From: Bradyrhizobium oligotrophicum S58
GTDB taxonomy: Bacteria; Pseudomonadota; Alphaproteobacteria; Rhizobiales; Xanthobacteraceae
Length of the DNA: 64,000 nucleotides
Direction of reading: 5' to 3'
Assembly: GCF_000344805.1 (NCBI RefSeq)
Contig: NC_020453.1
Span: 4,373,001 to 4,437,000 of the forward strand
Notes under the pieces: generated by a model
Seen by the model: only the letters and a program-made list of their open reading frames with translations
The model's database searches: none
What the model was told of the DNA's origin: nothing
Part shown: positions 44,067 through 52,991 of the stretch, in pieces
How positions within the stretch are numbered: the first letter of the stretch is position 1
Layout of the letters: each line of letters starts with the position of its first letter
Translations under genes and position numbers: made by a program

Positions 44067-45536
44067 TCAGAGATAGTTCGCCGCAGCCTCCGCCTCGAAC
44101 CGGTCTGGCGGGCCTTCCCAGACGATCTTGGCATGATCGAGCACGTAAACGCGGTCGGCGTGCGGGAGCGCGAAGGTGACGTTCTGCTCGCCAAGCAACA
44201 CGGTAATCTTGGTGGTCTCGCGCAAGCGGTCCAGGGCCTTCGACAGTGTCTCCAGGATGACCGGCGCCAGGCCGAGCGTCGGCTCGTCGAGGATCAGGAG
44301 CTTCGGCTTCATCATCAGAGCGCGGGCGATGGCGAGCATCTGCTGCTCGCCGCCCGACAGGGTGCGCGCCAGCTGCGGCTGCCGCGTCTTGAGAATGGGG
44401 AATAGCTCGAACAGCCATTCGAGCCGCTCGTTGCGCTCGATGTCGGAGAGCGCATTGCCGCCGAGCTCGAGGTTCTCACGCACGCTCATGTCGCCGAACA
44501 GCTCGCGCGTCTCGGGACATTGCACGATGCCGGAGCGCGCGATCTGCGCGGCCGTACCGCCGCCGAGGTTGCGCCCTGCCCATTTCACCTCGCCGGAATA
44601 CGGCACAAGGCCGGAGATCGCGTTGAACAGCGTCGTCTTGCCGGCGCCGTTGAGACCGACGACGGAGACGAACTCCCCCTCGTGGACGTGCAGCGAGACG
44701 TCCTGCAGCGCCTGCGCCTTGCCGTAGAGCACGCCGACATTGTCGACCTGCAGCGCCGGCGTGACATCCTTGAAGCTCGCCTCCGGCCGCGCGGTCGAGA
44801 CCAGCGCGCCGCCGAGATAGACGCGCCGCACAGTCTCGTCCTGCATCACCTCGCTCGCCTTGCCCTCGGCGATCTTCTCGCCGAGATACATTGCGAGCAC
44901 GCGGTCGACCAGCGCCGATACGCTCTTGACGTTGTGATCGACCAAGAGGACGGCGCGGCCGTCGTTGCGGAATTCGCGGATGAGGTTGGAGAAGTCGGCG
45001 ACCTCCGAGGCGGTGAGGCCGGCGAAGGGCTCGTCGACCAGCACCAGCTTCGGGCTGCGCGCCACGGCCTTGGCGAGTTCGAGCCGGCGCAGGTCGGCGA
45101 ACGCCAGCGTCGGCGGCCGACGTTCCATGACGTTTCCAAGACCGACGCGCTCGGCGATAGTTCGTGCGCGGGCATCGACATCCTTGTCGGCGAATAATCG
45201 CGTCAGCTTGTCCGGCAGCAGTGCGACTTTGATGTTCTCCAGCACGGTCTGGCGCGCCAGCGGCCGCGAATGCTGAAACACCAGACCGACGCCCATGCGC
45301 GCGATGCGATGCGACGGCTGGCCGGCCAGCTCGACGCCGTCGAGCTTGACGGAGCCCGCTGTCGGCCGCTCGACGCCCATGACGCTTTTCATCGCGGTCG
45401 ACTTGCCCGAGCCATTCGGGCCGATCAGGCCGAGGATCTCGCCAGGGCGGATCGAGAAGCTCAAGTTCTTGACCGCGATGAGGCCGCCAAATCGCTTGGT
45501 GAGGCCGCTGACCTCCAGCATCGGAGCGCTGCTCAT
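44067..45536 (-). CDS. Branched-chain-type ABC ATPase, LivG and LivF fused in one chain
   Basis: 489 residues with two complete ATPase domains. Domain 1 (about 5-245, LivG-like) has Walker A GPNGSGKST, Walker B LVLVDEPFAGL and H-loop VDHN; its signature is degenerate (LAFADLRRLELAKA in place of LSGGQ or LSYGQ). Domain 2 (about 260-489, LivF-like) has Walker A GLNGAGKTT, an intact LSGGEQQMLAIARAL signature, Walker B LLILDEPTLGLAP and Gln-loop GEQN. LivG and LivF are normally separate genes. It overlaps the LivM gene by four bases (ATGA). The asymmetric signatures suggest one ATP site is weak. Confidence 0.93.
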   Translation of the reverse strand: MSSAPMLEVSGLTKRFGGLIAVKNLSFSIRPGEILGLIGPNGSGKSTAMKSVMGVERPTAGSVKLDGVELAGQPSHRIARMGVGLVFQHSRPLARQTVLENIKVALLPDKLTRLFADKDVDARARTIAERVGLGNVMERRPPTLAFADLRRLELAKAVARSPKLVLVDEPFAGLTASEVADFSNLIREFRNDGRAVLLVDHNVKSVSALVDRVLAMYLGEKIAEGKASEVMQDETVRRVYLGGALVSTARPEASFKDVTPALQVDNVGVLYGKAQALQDVSLHVHEGEFVSVVGLNGAGKTTLFNAISGLVPYSGEVKWAGRNLGGGTAAQIARSGIVQCPETRELFGDMSVRENLELGGNALSDIERNERLEWLFELFPILKTRQPQLARTLSGGEQQMLAIARALMMKPKLLILDEPTLGLAPVILETLSKALDRLRETTKITVLLGEQNVTFALPHADRVYVLDHAKIVWEGPPDRFEAEAAANYL

Positions 45537-46462
45537 GCTTTGGCCCCTCCCCTGATCATGCCGAGGAAGCCGTCGGGGAAGAACAGGATGACGACGAGCG
45601 CGATCACCGAGACGATCAGGGTGGCGAGCTCGCCGAGCGGCCGCAGCAGCTCGCCCATACCGATCAGGAAGATTGCGCCGATCGCCGCTCCAATCACGGT
45701 GCGGCGGCCGCCGAGCACGGCGGCGATGATGATCTGCACGCCGACGCCGACATCGACGAAGGTCGAGACCGAGGCCGTGCCCATGTAGAACACCATAAGC
45801 GCGCCGGCGAGGCCGGAAAAGAACGCGCTGACGACGAAGGCGGCAAGCTTGTGCTTGGTGACGTTGAAGCCGAGCGCGCCCGCCTGGATCTTGTCCTGTC
45901 CGCTGGCCTGCAGGATCAGGCCGATGGCGCTGCGCGACAGGCCGAACAGGATCGCGCCTGACACCAGCATGAAACCGAGCGCGATCCAGTAGTTGGTCTT
46001 GGCATCGATCGAAATGACGTCCGGTACCGCGAGCCCGATCTCTCCGCCGGTCAGCCCCGCGGCGACGACGATGAAGTTCTGCAGCATCAGCACGGCAACC
46101 AGCGTCGTCAGGCCGAAATACGGCCCGCTGACGCGCAGCGCCGGCAGCGCCAGCACGACACCGCCGACCACCGCCGCCAGCGCGCCGGCAGCGATGCATA
46201 GCCAGATCGACAGGCCGGGCGAGAAATGCGCGTCGAGAATACCGGCCGTATAGGCGCCGACGCCGATCAGGAAGGTCGGTCCGAAATTGACCTCCCCGGC
46301 GAAGCCGAACAAAAGATCCCAGGACATTGCGAATACGGCTGTGTAGTAGGCGACCGTCAGCAGCCCGAGGACGTAGCCCGAGACGTAGGTCGGCAGCACC
46401 AGGGCCACGACGACGGTCAGGAGGCCGATCCAGAACAGTCGGGACGAGACGAAATTCGGCAT
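45533..46462 (-). CDS. Branched-chain amino-acid-type ABC permease, LivM
   Basis: 309 residues from the ATG at 46462, with eight to ten predicted membrane spans. Family signature sequences: LLFGFAGEVNFGPTFLIGVGAY, LRVSGPYFGLTTLV and GGRRTVIGAAIGA. It forms the channel with LivH. Only two bases separate the livH stop from its ATG, so the genes are tightly packed. Confidence 0.93.
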   Translation of the reverse strand: MPNFVSSRLFWIGLLTVVVALVLPTYVSGYVLGLLTVAYYTAVFAMSWDLLFGFAGEVNFGPTFLIGVGAYTAGILDAHFSPGLSIWLCIAAGALAAVVGGVVLALPALRVSGPYFGLTTLVAVLMLQNFIVVAAGLTGGEIGLAVPDVISIDAKTNYWIALGFMLVSGAILFGLSRSAIGLILQASGQDKIQAGALGFNVTKHKLAAFVVSAFFSGLAGALMVFYMGTASVSTFVDVGVGVQIIIAAVLGGRRTVIGAAIGAIFLIGMGELLRPLGELATLIVSVIALVVILFFPDGFLGMIRGGAKA

Positions 46463-46464
46463 GC

Positions 46465-47340
46465 TCACCTCCGTCCGAACAGCCCTTGCGGGCGCAGATA
46501 CATGACGACGACGAGCAGCAGCAGCGCCGGGATCGTCCGGTAGGCCGGCGAGATCAGATAGGCCGTTCCCGTCTCGAGATAGCCGACGACATAGGCCGCG
46601 ATCAGCGAGCCCGACACGCTGCCGAGACCACCGAGCACGACGATCGAGAACGCGCTCGCCGTCAGCGGGCCGACGCTGTAGGAGCTGACCCCTAAGAACA
46701 TGCCGAGCAGGATGCCGGCCACGCCCGCCAGCAAGCCATAGATCGCCCAGACGGTGAGATAGATCGACGACAGCTCGATGCCGAGCAGGGTGACGCCGCG
46801 CGGGTTCATCGAGGCGGCCATCACCGCCTTGCCCCGCCGTGTGCGGTTGACCAGGAACCACAGCAGCCCGATCGCGACCCAGCAGATCGCGGCGGTGAAA
46901 TACTCGTTCTTCGGCGTCCGTACGCCGAACACGGTGGTCACGCCCTCGACGATGGGCAGCACGGTCTTGGCGTTGTTGGTGAACAGATACGCGATCGCCT
47001 CCTGGATGATGATGCCCCAGAGCAGCGTCGCGGTCAGGATGAAGATCTCCTTCTCGGACTCGGCGATGACCTTCGACCTCTGGATCGGCCTGACAGCGAT
47101 GAAGTAGGTGGCGAAGGCCAGGATGAAGCCAGCCAAGATGCCGATCAGCGCTCCCGTATAGGGCCCGACGCCGAGCTCGCTGGCGGCGGCCCAGGCGGCG
47201 ACCGCGGCGCCGACCATGATGGCGCCGTGAGAGAGGTTGAGAACGCCGGAGACACCGAAGATGAGTGTGAAGCCGGTCGCGCCGAGGGCATACAGCGCGC
47301 TGATGGCAAAGCCATCGATCAAGATCTGCCAGAAAAGCAT
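46465..47340 (-). CDS. Branched-chain amino-acid-type ABC permease, LivH
   Basis: About 291 residues from the ATG at 47340, which gives the usual LivH beginning MLFWQILIDGFAISALYALGATGF. A GTG at 47373 would add 11 residues but lies right against the terminator-like hairpin that follows livJ. LivH landmarks: LIFGVSGVLNLSHGAIM, and VLGGLGSVSGSLIAAYVVG near the end. Membrane protein with about eight spans. Confidence 0.9.
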   Translation of the reverse strand: MLFWQILIDGFAISALYALGATGFTLIFGVSGVLNLSHGAIMVGAAVAAWAAASELGVGPYTGALIGILAGFILAFATYFIAVRPIQRSKVIAESEKEIFILTATLLWGIIIQEAIAYLFTNNAKTVLPIVEGVTTVFGVRTPKNEYFTAAICWVAIGLLWFLVNRTRRGKAVMAASMNPRGVTLLGIELSSIYLTVWAIYGLLAGVAGILLGMFLGVSSYSVGPLTASAFSIVVLGGLGSVSGSLIAAYVVGYLETGTAYLISPAYRTIPALLLLVVVMYLRPQGLFGRR

Positions 47341-47376
47341 TTGGAATTGGACCCGAACGTCGGACTGAGGCACCAG

Positions 47377-47404
47377 AAAAATGGGCCGCTCTTACGAGCG
47401 GCCC
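47377..47404 (-). terminator. Terminator-like hairpin between livJ and livH
   Basis: On the minus strand a perfect 9-bp stem (gggccgctc/gagcggccc) with a 4-base loop is followed by A and five T. It lies ten bases after the livJ stop. It probably ends many transcripts after the binding-protein gene and lets some read through to the permeases, giving an excess of the binding protein. Confidence 0.75.
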
Positions 47405-47414
47405 GGTGGATGCG

Positions 47415-48647
47415 TCAGTTGCTGGCCGCCTTGAGCTTGATGAAGGACGGCCAGGATGTGGTACCGGCCGCGAGCTCCTTCGGCCAGACATTGACCTGCT
47501 TGCCGCTCTGCCACTGCAGCATCAGCCCGGTGATGTAGCCTTTTCCAGTCCGCAGCGCGTGCGGGTTCGGGTCACTCTTCGGCTTGAAAGCGATGCGGCC
47601 GATCGTGCCGACATAGTCGGTCGCTTCCATCGCATCGACCATCTTGTCGGGATCGGTGCCCCCTGCCCGATGGATCGCATCGGCAATCATGTAGACGTCG
47701 TCATAGGACGTGTAGCCCGCATAGGACGGGAAGTTACCGAACTTCTTCTGATAGGCCTCGACGAAGGGCAGCGTCTTCGGCGTCACCGCGACGCCCGGGC
47801 CCGACACGGCATTATAGAACACGCCTTCGACGGCGCCATTGGTGTCTTTCCAGAACGTCGAGTTGGTCGCCTGCGAGGAAATGCCGAACATCGGGATCGG
47901 CACCTGCTGGCTCTTCCACTGCACGGTCGGCTGGGTGCCGACATGCGAGATGCCGGTGATCATGACGTCCGGCTTCAGGGCTTCGATCTTGTTGAAGATC
48001 GGCGTGAAGTCGGTGGTGTCCGGCGACATGCGGATATGGTCGACCACCTTGAGCCCGATCTCCGGCAGGCACTTCTCGTAGCCGGCATCGAGCGGCGTCG
48101 TCCACGCCGCGTCCTCGCTCATGATGACCGCGGTCTTCATCTTGTAGGGCTCGACCAGCAGGTCCTTGGCGGCGTCGCAGACGAGGCCGGCGAGCGAGGT
48201 CGATGTCAGATAGCCGTGGAAGGTGTATTTGAGCTGGTCGTAGTTCTTGGCGATGTTCTGGGTGATGACGTCGGAAGCGGCACCAGGCGTGATCATCAGC
48301 GTCTTGAGACGCCCTGCCCACGGCTCCAGCGCCAGCACGACCTCGGAGATGTAGCTCGCGATGACCGCATTGACCTTGTCCTCGCTGACGGCGCGCTGGA
48401 AGGCGCGAACCGACTCTGCCGAGGAGGAATGGTTGTCGTAGACGACGATCTCGATCTTGCGCCCATCGACACCACCCTTGGCGTTGATCTCCTCGGCAGC
48501 CAGCTGCGCGGCAGGTGCAATCGACGAGCCGGCGACGGCCTGCGCTTCCGCGATGACGCCGATCCTGATCGGGTCTGCAGCCCAGGCGGCCGAGGAAACG
48601 AGCACAGCTGCGCAGCTCGCAAGCAAGATGGACTTGAGCGAAATCAT
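47415..48647 (-). CDS. Branched-chain-type ABC substrate-binding protein, LivJ family
   Basis: About 410 residues from the ATG at 48647, with GGGAGG upstream. Signal peptide MISLKSILLASCAAVLVSSAAWA. The mature part is a Leu/Ile/Val-binding-protein fold (PIRIGVIAEAQAVAGSS, AAEEINAKGGVDGRKIEIVVYDN, TDFTPIFNKIEALKPDVMI). Such proteins also bind amides, aromatic acids and urea, so the ligand is open. First gene of the operon livJ-H-M-GF-hypothetical. Confidence 0.92.
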   Translation of the reverse strand: MISLKSILLASCAAVLVSSAAWAADPIRIGVIAEAQAVAGSSIAPAAQLAAEEINAKGGVDGRKIEIVVYDNHSSSAESVRAFQRAVSEDKVNAVIASYISEVVLALEPWAGRLKTLMITPGAASDVITQNIAKNYDQLKYTFHGYLTSTSLAGLVCDAAKDLLVEPYKMKTAVIMSEDAAWTTPLDAGYEKCLPEIGLKVVDHIRMSPDTTDFTPIFNKIEALKPDVMITGISHVGTQPTVQWKSQQVPIPMFGISSQATNSTFWKDTNGAVEGVFYNAVSGPGVAVTPKTLPFVEAYQKKFGNFPSYAGYTSYDDVYMIADAIHRAGGTDPDKMVDAMEATDYVGTIGRIAFKPKSDPNPHALRTGKGYITGLMLQWQSGKQVNVWPKELAAGTTSWPSFIKLKAASN

Positions 48648-48944
48648 GAAACCTCCCGAATCCTTATGCCTCTGACGGGCAGGCTCGACTTTGGTCTCCC
48701 ACATGCCAGTGAGCAAGGGTCCATCCTGAGGCGTGCTCTGCGCTCAGCGCAATGTGATAGCGCGCGCCGCTCATAGCTCCCTGAATGTCTTGCAAAGCAG
48801 CATTGTTGCTGGGTGCCACGCATCAATATCTGCTGCGATGCAGCAGCGGAAATTCCTCCGGTTGCGGAAGACCCATCCCTTAGGACGCGGCGCGCCCTTG
48901 AACTACGTGACGCTTCTCGACCGAAGCGGCGCCGTCAGCTGCAC

Positions 48945-49670
48945 TCACCCAGGCTGACGCAAGTGACCGAGCATCTCGTGAACGTCATACGTCATAACCG
49001 CGAGCAGCGCTGCCAGCGCAAGATAGGTACCGCCATATTCGAGCTTGGTCTGCAGCGTCGTGCCGTAATACGCGACATTCTCGGGCGCGCCGGGATCGTA
49101 GCGCCAGGCCTTCATCAGTTGCGGCGCCGCCAGGATCGCGATGATGATGAGCATCGGGCTCGGGCGGTACAGCATCAGGGCCAGCAGCATGGGGACGCCG
49201 AGCAACCAGATGCGCGGACTGAGGACGCTCGTCACCCGGCCACCATCGAGCGGCGAGATCGGCAGCAGGTTGAACAGATTGAGGAACAGGCCAGAATAGG
49301 CGATCGCGAGCAGCAGGCTGCTGTCGTTCGACCGCGCCCACAGATAGACCGCGAGCGCCGCCGCGGTGCCGACCAGCGGGCCGGCGAGGGCCACATAGGC
49401 CTCGGTCTCGACATCGACCGGCTGCTCCTTCAGCGCGATCCAGGCGCCGACGAACGGGATGAAGGCCGGAGCGCCGACATTCAGGCCGCGCTGCCGCGCC
49501 GCGATGTAGTGCCCCATTTCGTGGGCGAACAGGAGCGCGATGAAGCCTGCCGCGTAGCGCCAGCCCCAGATGCCGGCATAGACGACCAGCGACAGCAGCA
49601 TCGTGCCGCCGGTCATGCCGAGCTTGCCCCATTTCAGGCCGGAGAACAGGATCAGCAGGAGGGTTTTCAC
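48945..49670 (-). CDS. Site-2-protease-type membrane metallopeptidase (M50)
   Basis: 241 residues from GTG 49670. The zinc motif HEMGH lies in a membrane helix (FIALLFAHEMGHYIAARQRG), and the third ligand motif is NLLPISPLDGGR. About six membrane spans. The fold cleaves substrates inside the membrane; no PDZ domain is present, so it is the minimal form. Its GTG overlaps the TGA of the DUF2167 gene (GTGA), so the two are coupled. Confidence 0.9.
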   Translation of the reverse strand: MKTLLLILFSGLKWGKLGMTGGTMLLSLVVYAGIWGWRYAAGFIALLFAHEMGHYIAARQRGLNVGAPAFIPFVGAWIALKEQPVDVETEAYVALAGPLVGTAAALAVYLWARSNDSSLLLAIAYSGLFLNLFNLLPISPLDGGRVTSVLSPRIWLLGVPMLLALMLYRPSPMLIIIAILAAPQLMKAWRYDPGAPENVAYYGTTLQTKLEYGGTYLALAALLAVMTYDVHEMLGHLRQPG

Positions 49671-50589
49671 GCAGGCCCGCCAGCGTTGTCGTTGCGCGGC
49701 TTGCGGCGGAAGAAATTCATCACCGCAGCTCCGAAACCGACCACCGCGAAAATGATGATCTTGGCGAACTTCAGCACGAAGGCGCCGGCCAGCGCCAGCA
49801 GTCCGAGCTTCTTCGCGGCCACGCCACCGACCAGGGCCAGCAGTCCATATTCGGCGATCCGATCCGTGCTCGCGCTGAAATCCTCGTAGCGCTTGCCTGC
49901 ATTGTAGGCGAGATCGGACAGGAGCTCGTGCGCGACCGCCTTGTCGTTCGCGATCCGCTCGGAGCCGGATTCAGGCTGAAATAGCCGTCACGCCCGAGCG
50001 CAAAGGTGTTGTAGTTGACGTTCTTCGGTGCATCGTCGGGCTCGCCCTTCTGCTTGGCGAGCAGCGACCACACCAGACGGTGCGTCGTTGCATCGTAGGC
50101 CGGCGGCTCGACCCAGCCGATCACCGCCATCTCGGGAAATCCCCGCGCGACGCGATCCTGGTTCGCCTCGTCCGCGCCGGCGCGGAGATTGCTCAATAGC
50201 TCGTCGGCGTTCCAGTTCTTGGCGTCGTCGTCTTTGATATAGCCTTCCTTGATGTGCTTGATGACGACCATCCAGTCGTCGTTCTGGCGTCTGCCGACGA
50301 CCAGCCCGACGAAGGTCGCGTCGTTGACGACGTTGCCGAGCGCACGCAGCACCCGCAGGCCTTCGCTCTTCGGTATGTAGAAGTAATCAACCGGCAGCTT
50401 CAGCGTGCCCTGATCGATCAGCGCGATGGCGCTTGGTCCGTCGGTCCCTGCCTTGCTCGCCGCCTCCCAGGCCGCCATCAGCTCCGCCTTGCGCGTGGCC
50501 TCGTCGGCCGGTGCGGCCTGCGCATGAGCCGAAAGACAAACGAATGCTGCGCACAACACTGCGCGCGCGATGACAATCAAGCTCTGCAC
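49667..50589 (-). pseudogene. DUF2167 membrane protein gene with a frameshift
   Basis: The frame from ATG 50589 begins with a signal peptide (VLCAAFVCLSAHAQA) and a typical DUF2167 body (LPVDYFYIPKSEG, NYNTFALGRDGYFSLN). After FSLN, near 49960-49975, the family-like sequence continues in another frame: SERIANDKAVAHELLSDL, KRYEDFSASTDRIAEYGLLALVGG, two membrane spans and a basic tail, ending at TGA 49669-49667. A one-base deletion (or two-base insertion) explains it. The original frame instead runs into nonsense and stops at 49771. The downstream frame's stop overlaps the next gene's start exactly, which shows that the long form is ancestral. It may be a sequencing error. Confidence 0.85.
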
Positions 50590-50710
50590 GGCCCCAACCC
50601 TTCAACCCCAAATGATCGGTGAGATCGTACCTTGAAGGCTCGCCATCATGCAAGAAAGGCAGATTCGAGCTTCCCCAATAGATCTGCCGGCGCCGGCAGC
50701 GAGAGACGAT

Positions 50711-50771
50711 TGTCCGAAAAGGCCCCCTCCTCGTCACGACGCTGTCTTGCTTTCGGCCAAAGCCCCGGGTC
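50711..50771 (+). promoter_or_regulatory. Conserved 61-nt upstream element, copy B
   Basis: Counterpart of 41077-41137, aligned without gaps. It lies 69 bases before the ATG of the paralogous gene. Confidence 0.55.
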
Positions 50772-50840
50772 GAGTGACGTTTGAAAATTCAAAGAGAAAG
50801 CAGCGTCGGCGGCGGGCGTTTTAGGGTTTGGGGATCACCA

Positions 50841-51659
50841 ATGCAGTCCACACAGAATGTGCAACAGATTGATCCGAGCGAGATCGGTCTCGCCCCGGAG
50901 AAGCCTGAGAAGGCCGGCTACGATCAGCTGTATCGGCGGGTCCTGCGTGAGGTGCTGACCCGGATCGATACGCGGCTGGCCGCGATCGAGAAGCCGGGCG
51001 TTGCCGCAGATGCCGCCGCAGCCGCGAGCACGAGTGACGCGGCAGGGACCAATGGCGGCCGTTGGACGCGCATCAAGGCGCCCCTGGGCAGGCTCCGTGG
51101 CCGTAACGCCGTGGGCCTCGCTCTGCTGGTCGTGCTGGTCGGTGGCTCCGTCGCCTGGTCGCAGCGCGAGGCCGGCACGTCGCTGATGGATCGCTGGATG
51201 CCGGGCGCCAGCGAGACGTCGCAGGACGAGGCGTCCGCTCAGCAGGGCAACGAGGACGCCATGATGTCGAACGCCTCCTTGCGAGGAACCGAGGACGGCG
51301 CGGCCAACGGCGGTCCGACCACGCTGATGCAGCGAATGGCGCGCGACATCGCCGAGCTGCAGCAGGGCATCGAGCAGATCAAGTCGACGCAGGATCAGGC
51401 GAGCCGCGATCACACCCGCGCCATCGAGCAATTGCAGGCCGGCCAGGACCAGCTGATGCGGCTGGTCTCGCGGATGTCGAACACCGCACAGGCGCGCGGC
51501 GGCGCGCTTCCGCCGTCTCCGCCGCAGCAGATCATCGTGACGCCGCAGCAGCGGACCACCACGGGATTGGCCCGGCCGCAGCCGCAGCAGCAGGGCTCGA
51601 CGATCGGGACGTTTCTGACCCGCAATACGTCCGGCATCCAATCGCCGCTGCCGCGCTGA
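50841..51659 (+). CDS. Membrane-anchored coiled-coil protein, paralogue B
   Basis: 272 residues from the ATG at 50841. It shares with the protein at 41194: an N-terminal helix (YDQLYRRVLREVLTRIDTRLAAIE), one membrane span (NAVGLALLVVLVGGSVAW) and a coiled coil with nearly identical core (MARDIAELQQGIEQIKSTQDQ, RDHTRAIEQLQAGQDQLMRL). The tail is Gln/Pro-rich here. Function unknown. The shared RDHTRAIEQLQA block is the most conserved part and is probably the working part of the family. Confidence 0.78.
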   Translation: MQSTQNVQQIDPSEIGLAPEKPEKAGYDQLYRRVLREVLTRIDTRLAAIEKPGVAADAAAAASTSDAAGTNGGRWTRIKAPLGRLRGRNAVGLALLVVLVGGSVAWSQREAGTSLMDRWMPGASETSQDEASAQQGNEDAMMSNASLRGTEDGAANGGPTTLMQRMARDIAELQQGIEQIKSTQDQASRDHTRAIEQLQAGQDQLMRLVSRMSNTAQARGGALPPSPPQQIIVTPQQRTTTGLARPQPQQQGSTIGTFLTRNTSGIQSPLPR

Positions 51660-51712
51660 TCTCACGGATCAGCCGCGGCCCGGAAGCACCACGTCTCTTG
51701 CGCTCGTCGCGC

Positions 51713-52678
51713 TTATGAGCAGTCGTGAATACGGCCGTCATAGCCGCGATAAGACCCCTTCTCCGCATCATAGGTGCGGAAGGTCTTGCAGCTGACGCTG
51801 CTCCGCTTTGCGTCCCGCTTCGTTTCGCTCTTCGGCTTGCGCGCGGGGTGCTTGCGTTTGGCCGGCTTGTCCTCGTCATCGGCATGATGATGCGCATGAC
51901 CGCGCCGTTCGGCGCTGGCTGACGGGCTGGCCGCCTGCTGCTTGGCAGCGGGCTTTTGCTGGGCTGCAGCTGGCTGCGCGACCGCAGCAGCCGGCGGCTC
52001 GGGCTTCCTGGTTTCAGCTGCTGCCGGCGCAGGCTTCACCTCGGTGGCGGCAGCCGGCTTGCTCTCCACAGCCTTGTCCTGGACCTTGTCCTGAGCCGGC
52101 TCATCCTTGGCAACGGCCGGCGGCTGAACCACCGGCTTTGCCTCGGTCACGGCGGGCTTCTGGCCGGTGTCGGCATCGGGCTTCGCTTCGGACTTAGCTT
52201 CGGATTTGGCTTCGGATTTGGCTTCGGATTTGGCATCAGCCTTGGCCGCGGGATTGGCCTCTGCCGCCGTTTCCGTGAGTGCCTTCTCGGCCGAAGGCTT
52301 GTCCGTCGAAGACGTCTCTGCCGATGGCCTGTCTGCCGGCGTCTGACTGGCGCCGTCGGAAGCCTGGACGGGCTTGGCCTCCGCGGCGGCGGCCGGCGCG
52401 GCACCGGGCTCGGCGGCCTTGTCGGCCGTCGCCTTGTCCGGCTCGGCGGCAGCCGCCGGCTTGTCGGCGGGCTCGGCGAGCTTCTCGGCAGGCTTGGTGT
52501 CAGCCGTTGCGGCATCCGATGGCTTCTCGGCCGGCGCTGCAGCGGGCTGCTCGGCCGCAGGCTTGGCCGCGTCGCTCGCAGAGCCCTGCGCCCAGGCGCC
52601 GGAGATCGCACCCACGGCGCAGAACAGGACGGCGACGCGCAGAACGCGGGCGGACGGTCGAACAACGGAAACTTGCAT
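51713..52678 (-). CDS. Secreted Ala/Lys/Pro-rich protein with BA14K-like C-terminus
   Basis: About 321 residues from the ATG at 52678, which gives signal peptide VLRVAVLFCAVGAISGAWA. The middle 220 residues are low complexity (Ala, Lys, Pro, Glu), including four tandem KSEA units from a 12-bp DNA repeat near 52190-52235. A His-rich patch (GHAHHH) and a basic region precede the conserved end SCKTFRTYDAEKGSYRGYDG...C, which matches the C-terminal motif of BA14K-family proteins of Rhizobiales. Probably an envelope-bound protein; function unknown. Confidence 0.72.
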   Translation of the reverse strand: MQVSVVRPSARVLRVAVLFCAVGAISGAWAQGSASDAAKPAAEQPAAAPAEKPSDAATADTKPAEKLAEPADKPAAAAEPDKATADKAAEPGAAPAAAAEAKPVQASDGASQTPADRPSAETSSTDKPSAEKALTETAAEANPAAKADAKSEAKSEAKSEAKSEAKPDADTGQKPAVTEAKPVVQPPAVAKDEPAQDKVQDKAVESKPAAATEVKPAPAAAETRKPEPPAAAVAQPAAAQQKPAAKQQAASPSASAERRGHAHHHADDEDKPAKRKHPARKPKSETKRDAKRSSVSCKTFRTYDAEKGSYRGYDGRIHDCS

Positions 52679-52991
52679 GGAGGGAAATCTCGATTGAGGA
52701 GCCGGATAGCCCACGGTTTACGTCATATTCCTTGAGCTTTCCCTGTGAAAACCGTGTGCGCGCAAAAGAGTCGCACGCGGTGTGCTTTCCGCATCATGCA
52801 TTTGCAATCGTCGCGGGAGGCTACGGCCGTCGGCAATCAATGTGAGCCGGCGGAAGGCCGCGGCGCGCGCGATCACGTCGGCTGCGTGGCCAATGACGAC
52901 GTCCTTCACGCGGCGCGGTGACCGCCGGTGCCGTGCAATCGCCTGTGCACGAGGCCTTCACGCTGGGCCAGGACTGCAGGCGTGCGCGCAC
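52679..52991. other. Intergenic region without a supported gene
   Basis: 313 bases between two minus-strand genes. It should hold the promoter of the BA14K-like gene. No domain-bearing frame was found. Confidence 0.45.

Noticed and set aside
44067..46199. A 710-codon frame suggesting a longer ATPase protein
   Set aside because: Codons before 45536 are an Arg-rich shadow of livM. The ATG at 45536 overlaps the livM stop and begins the LivG domain properly.
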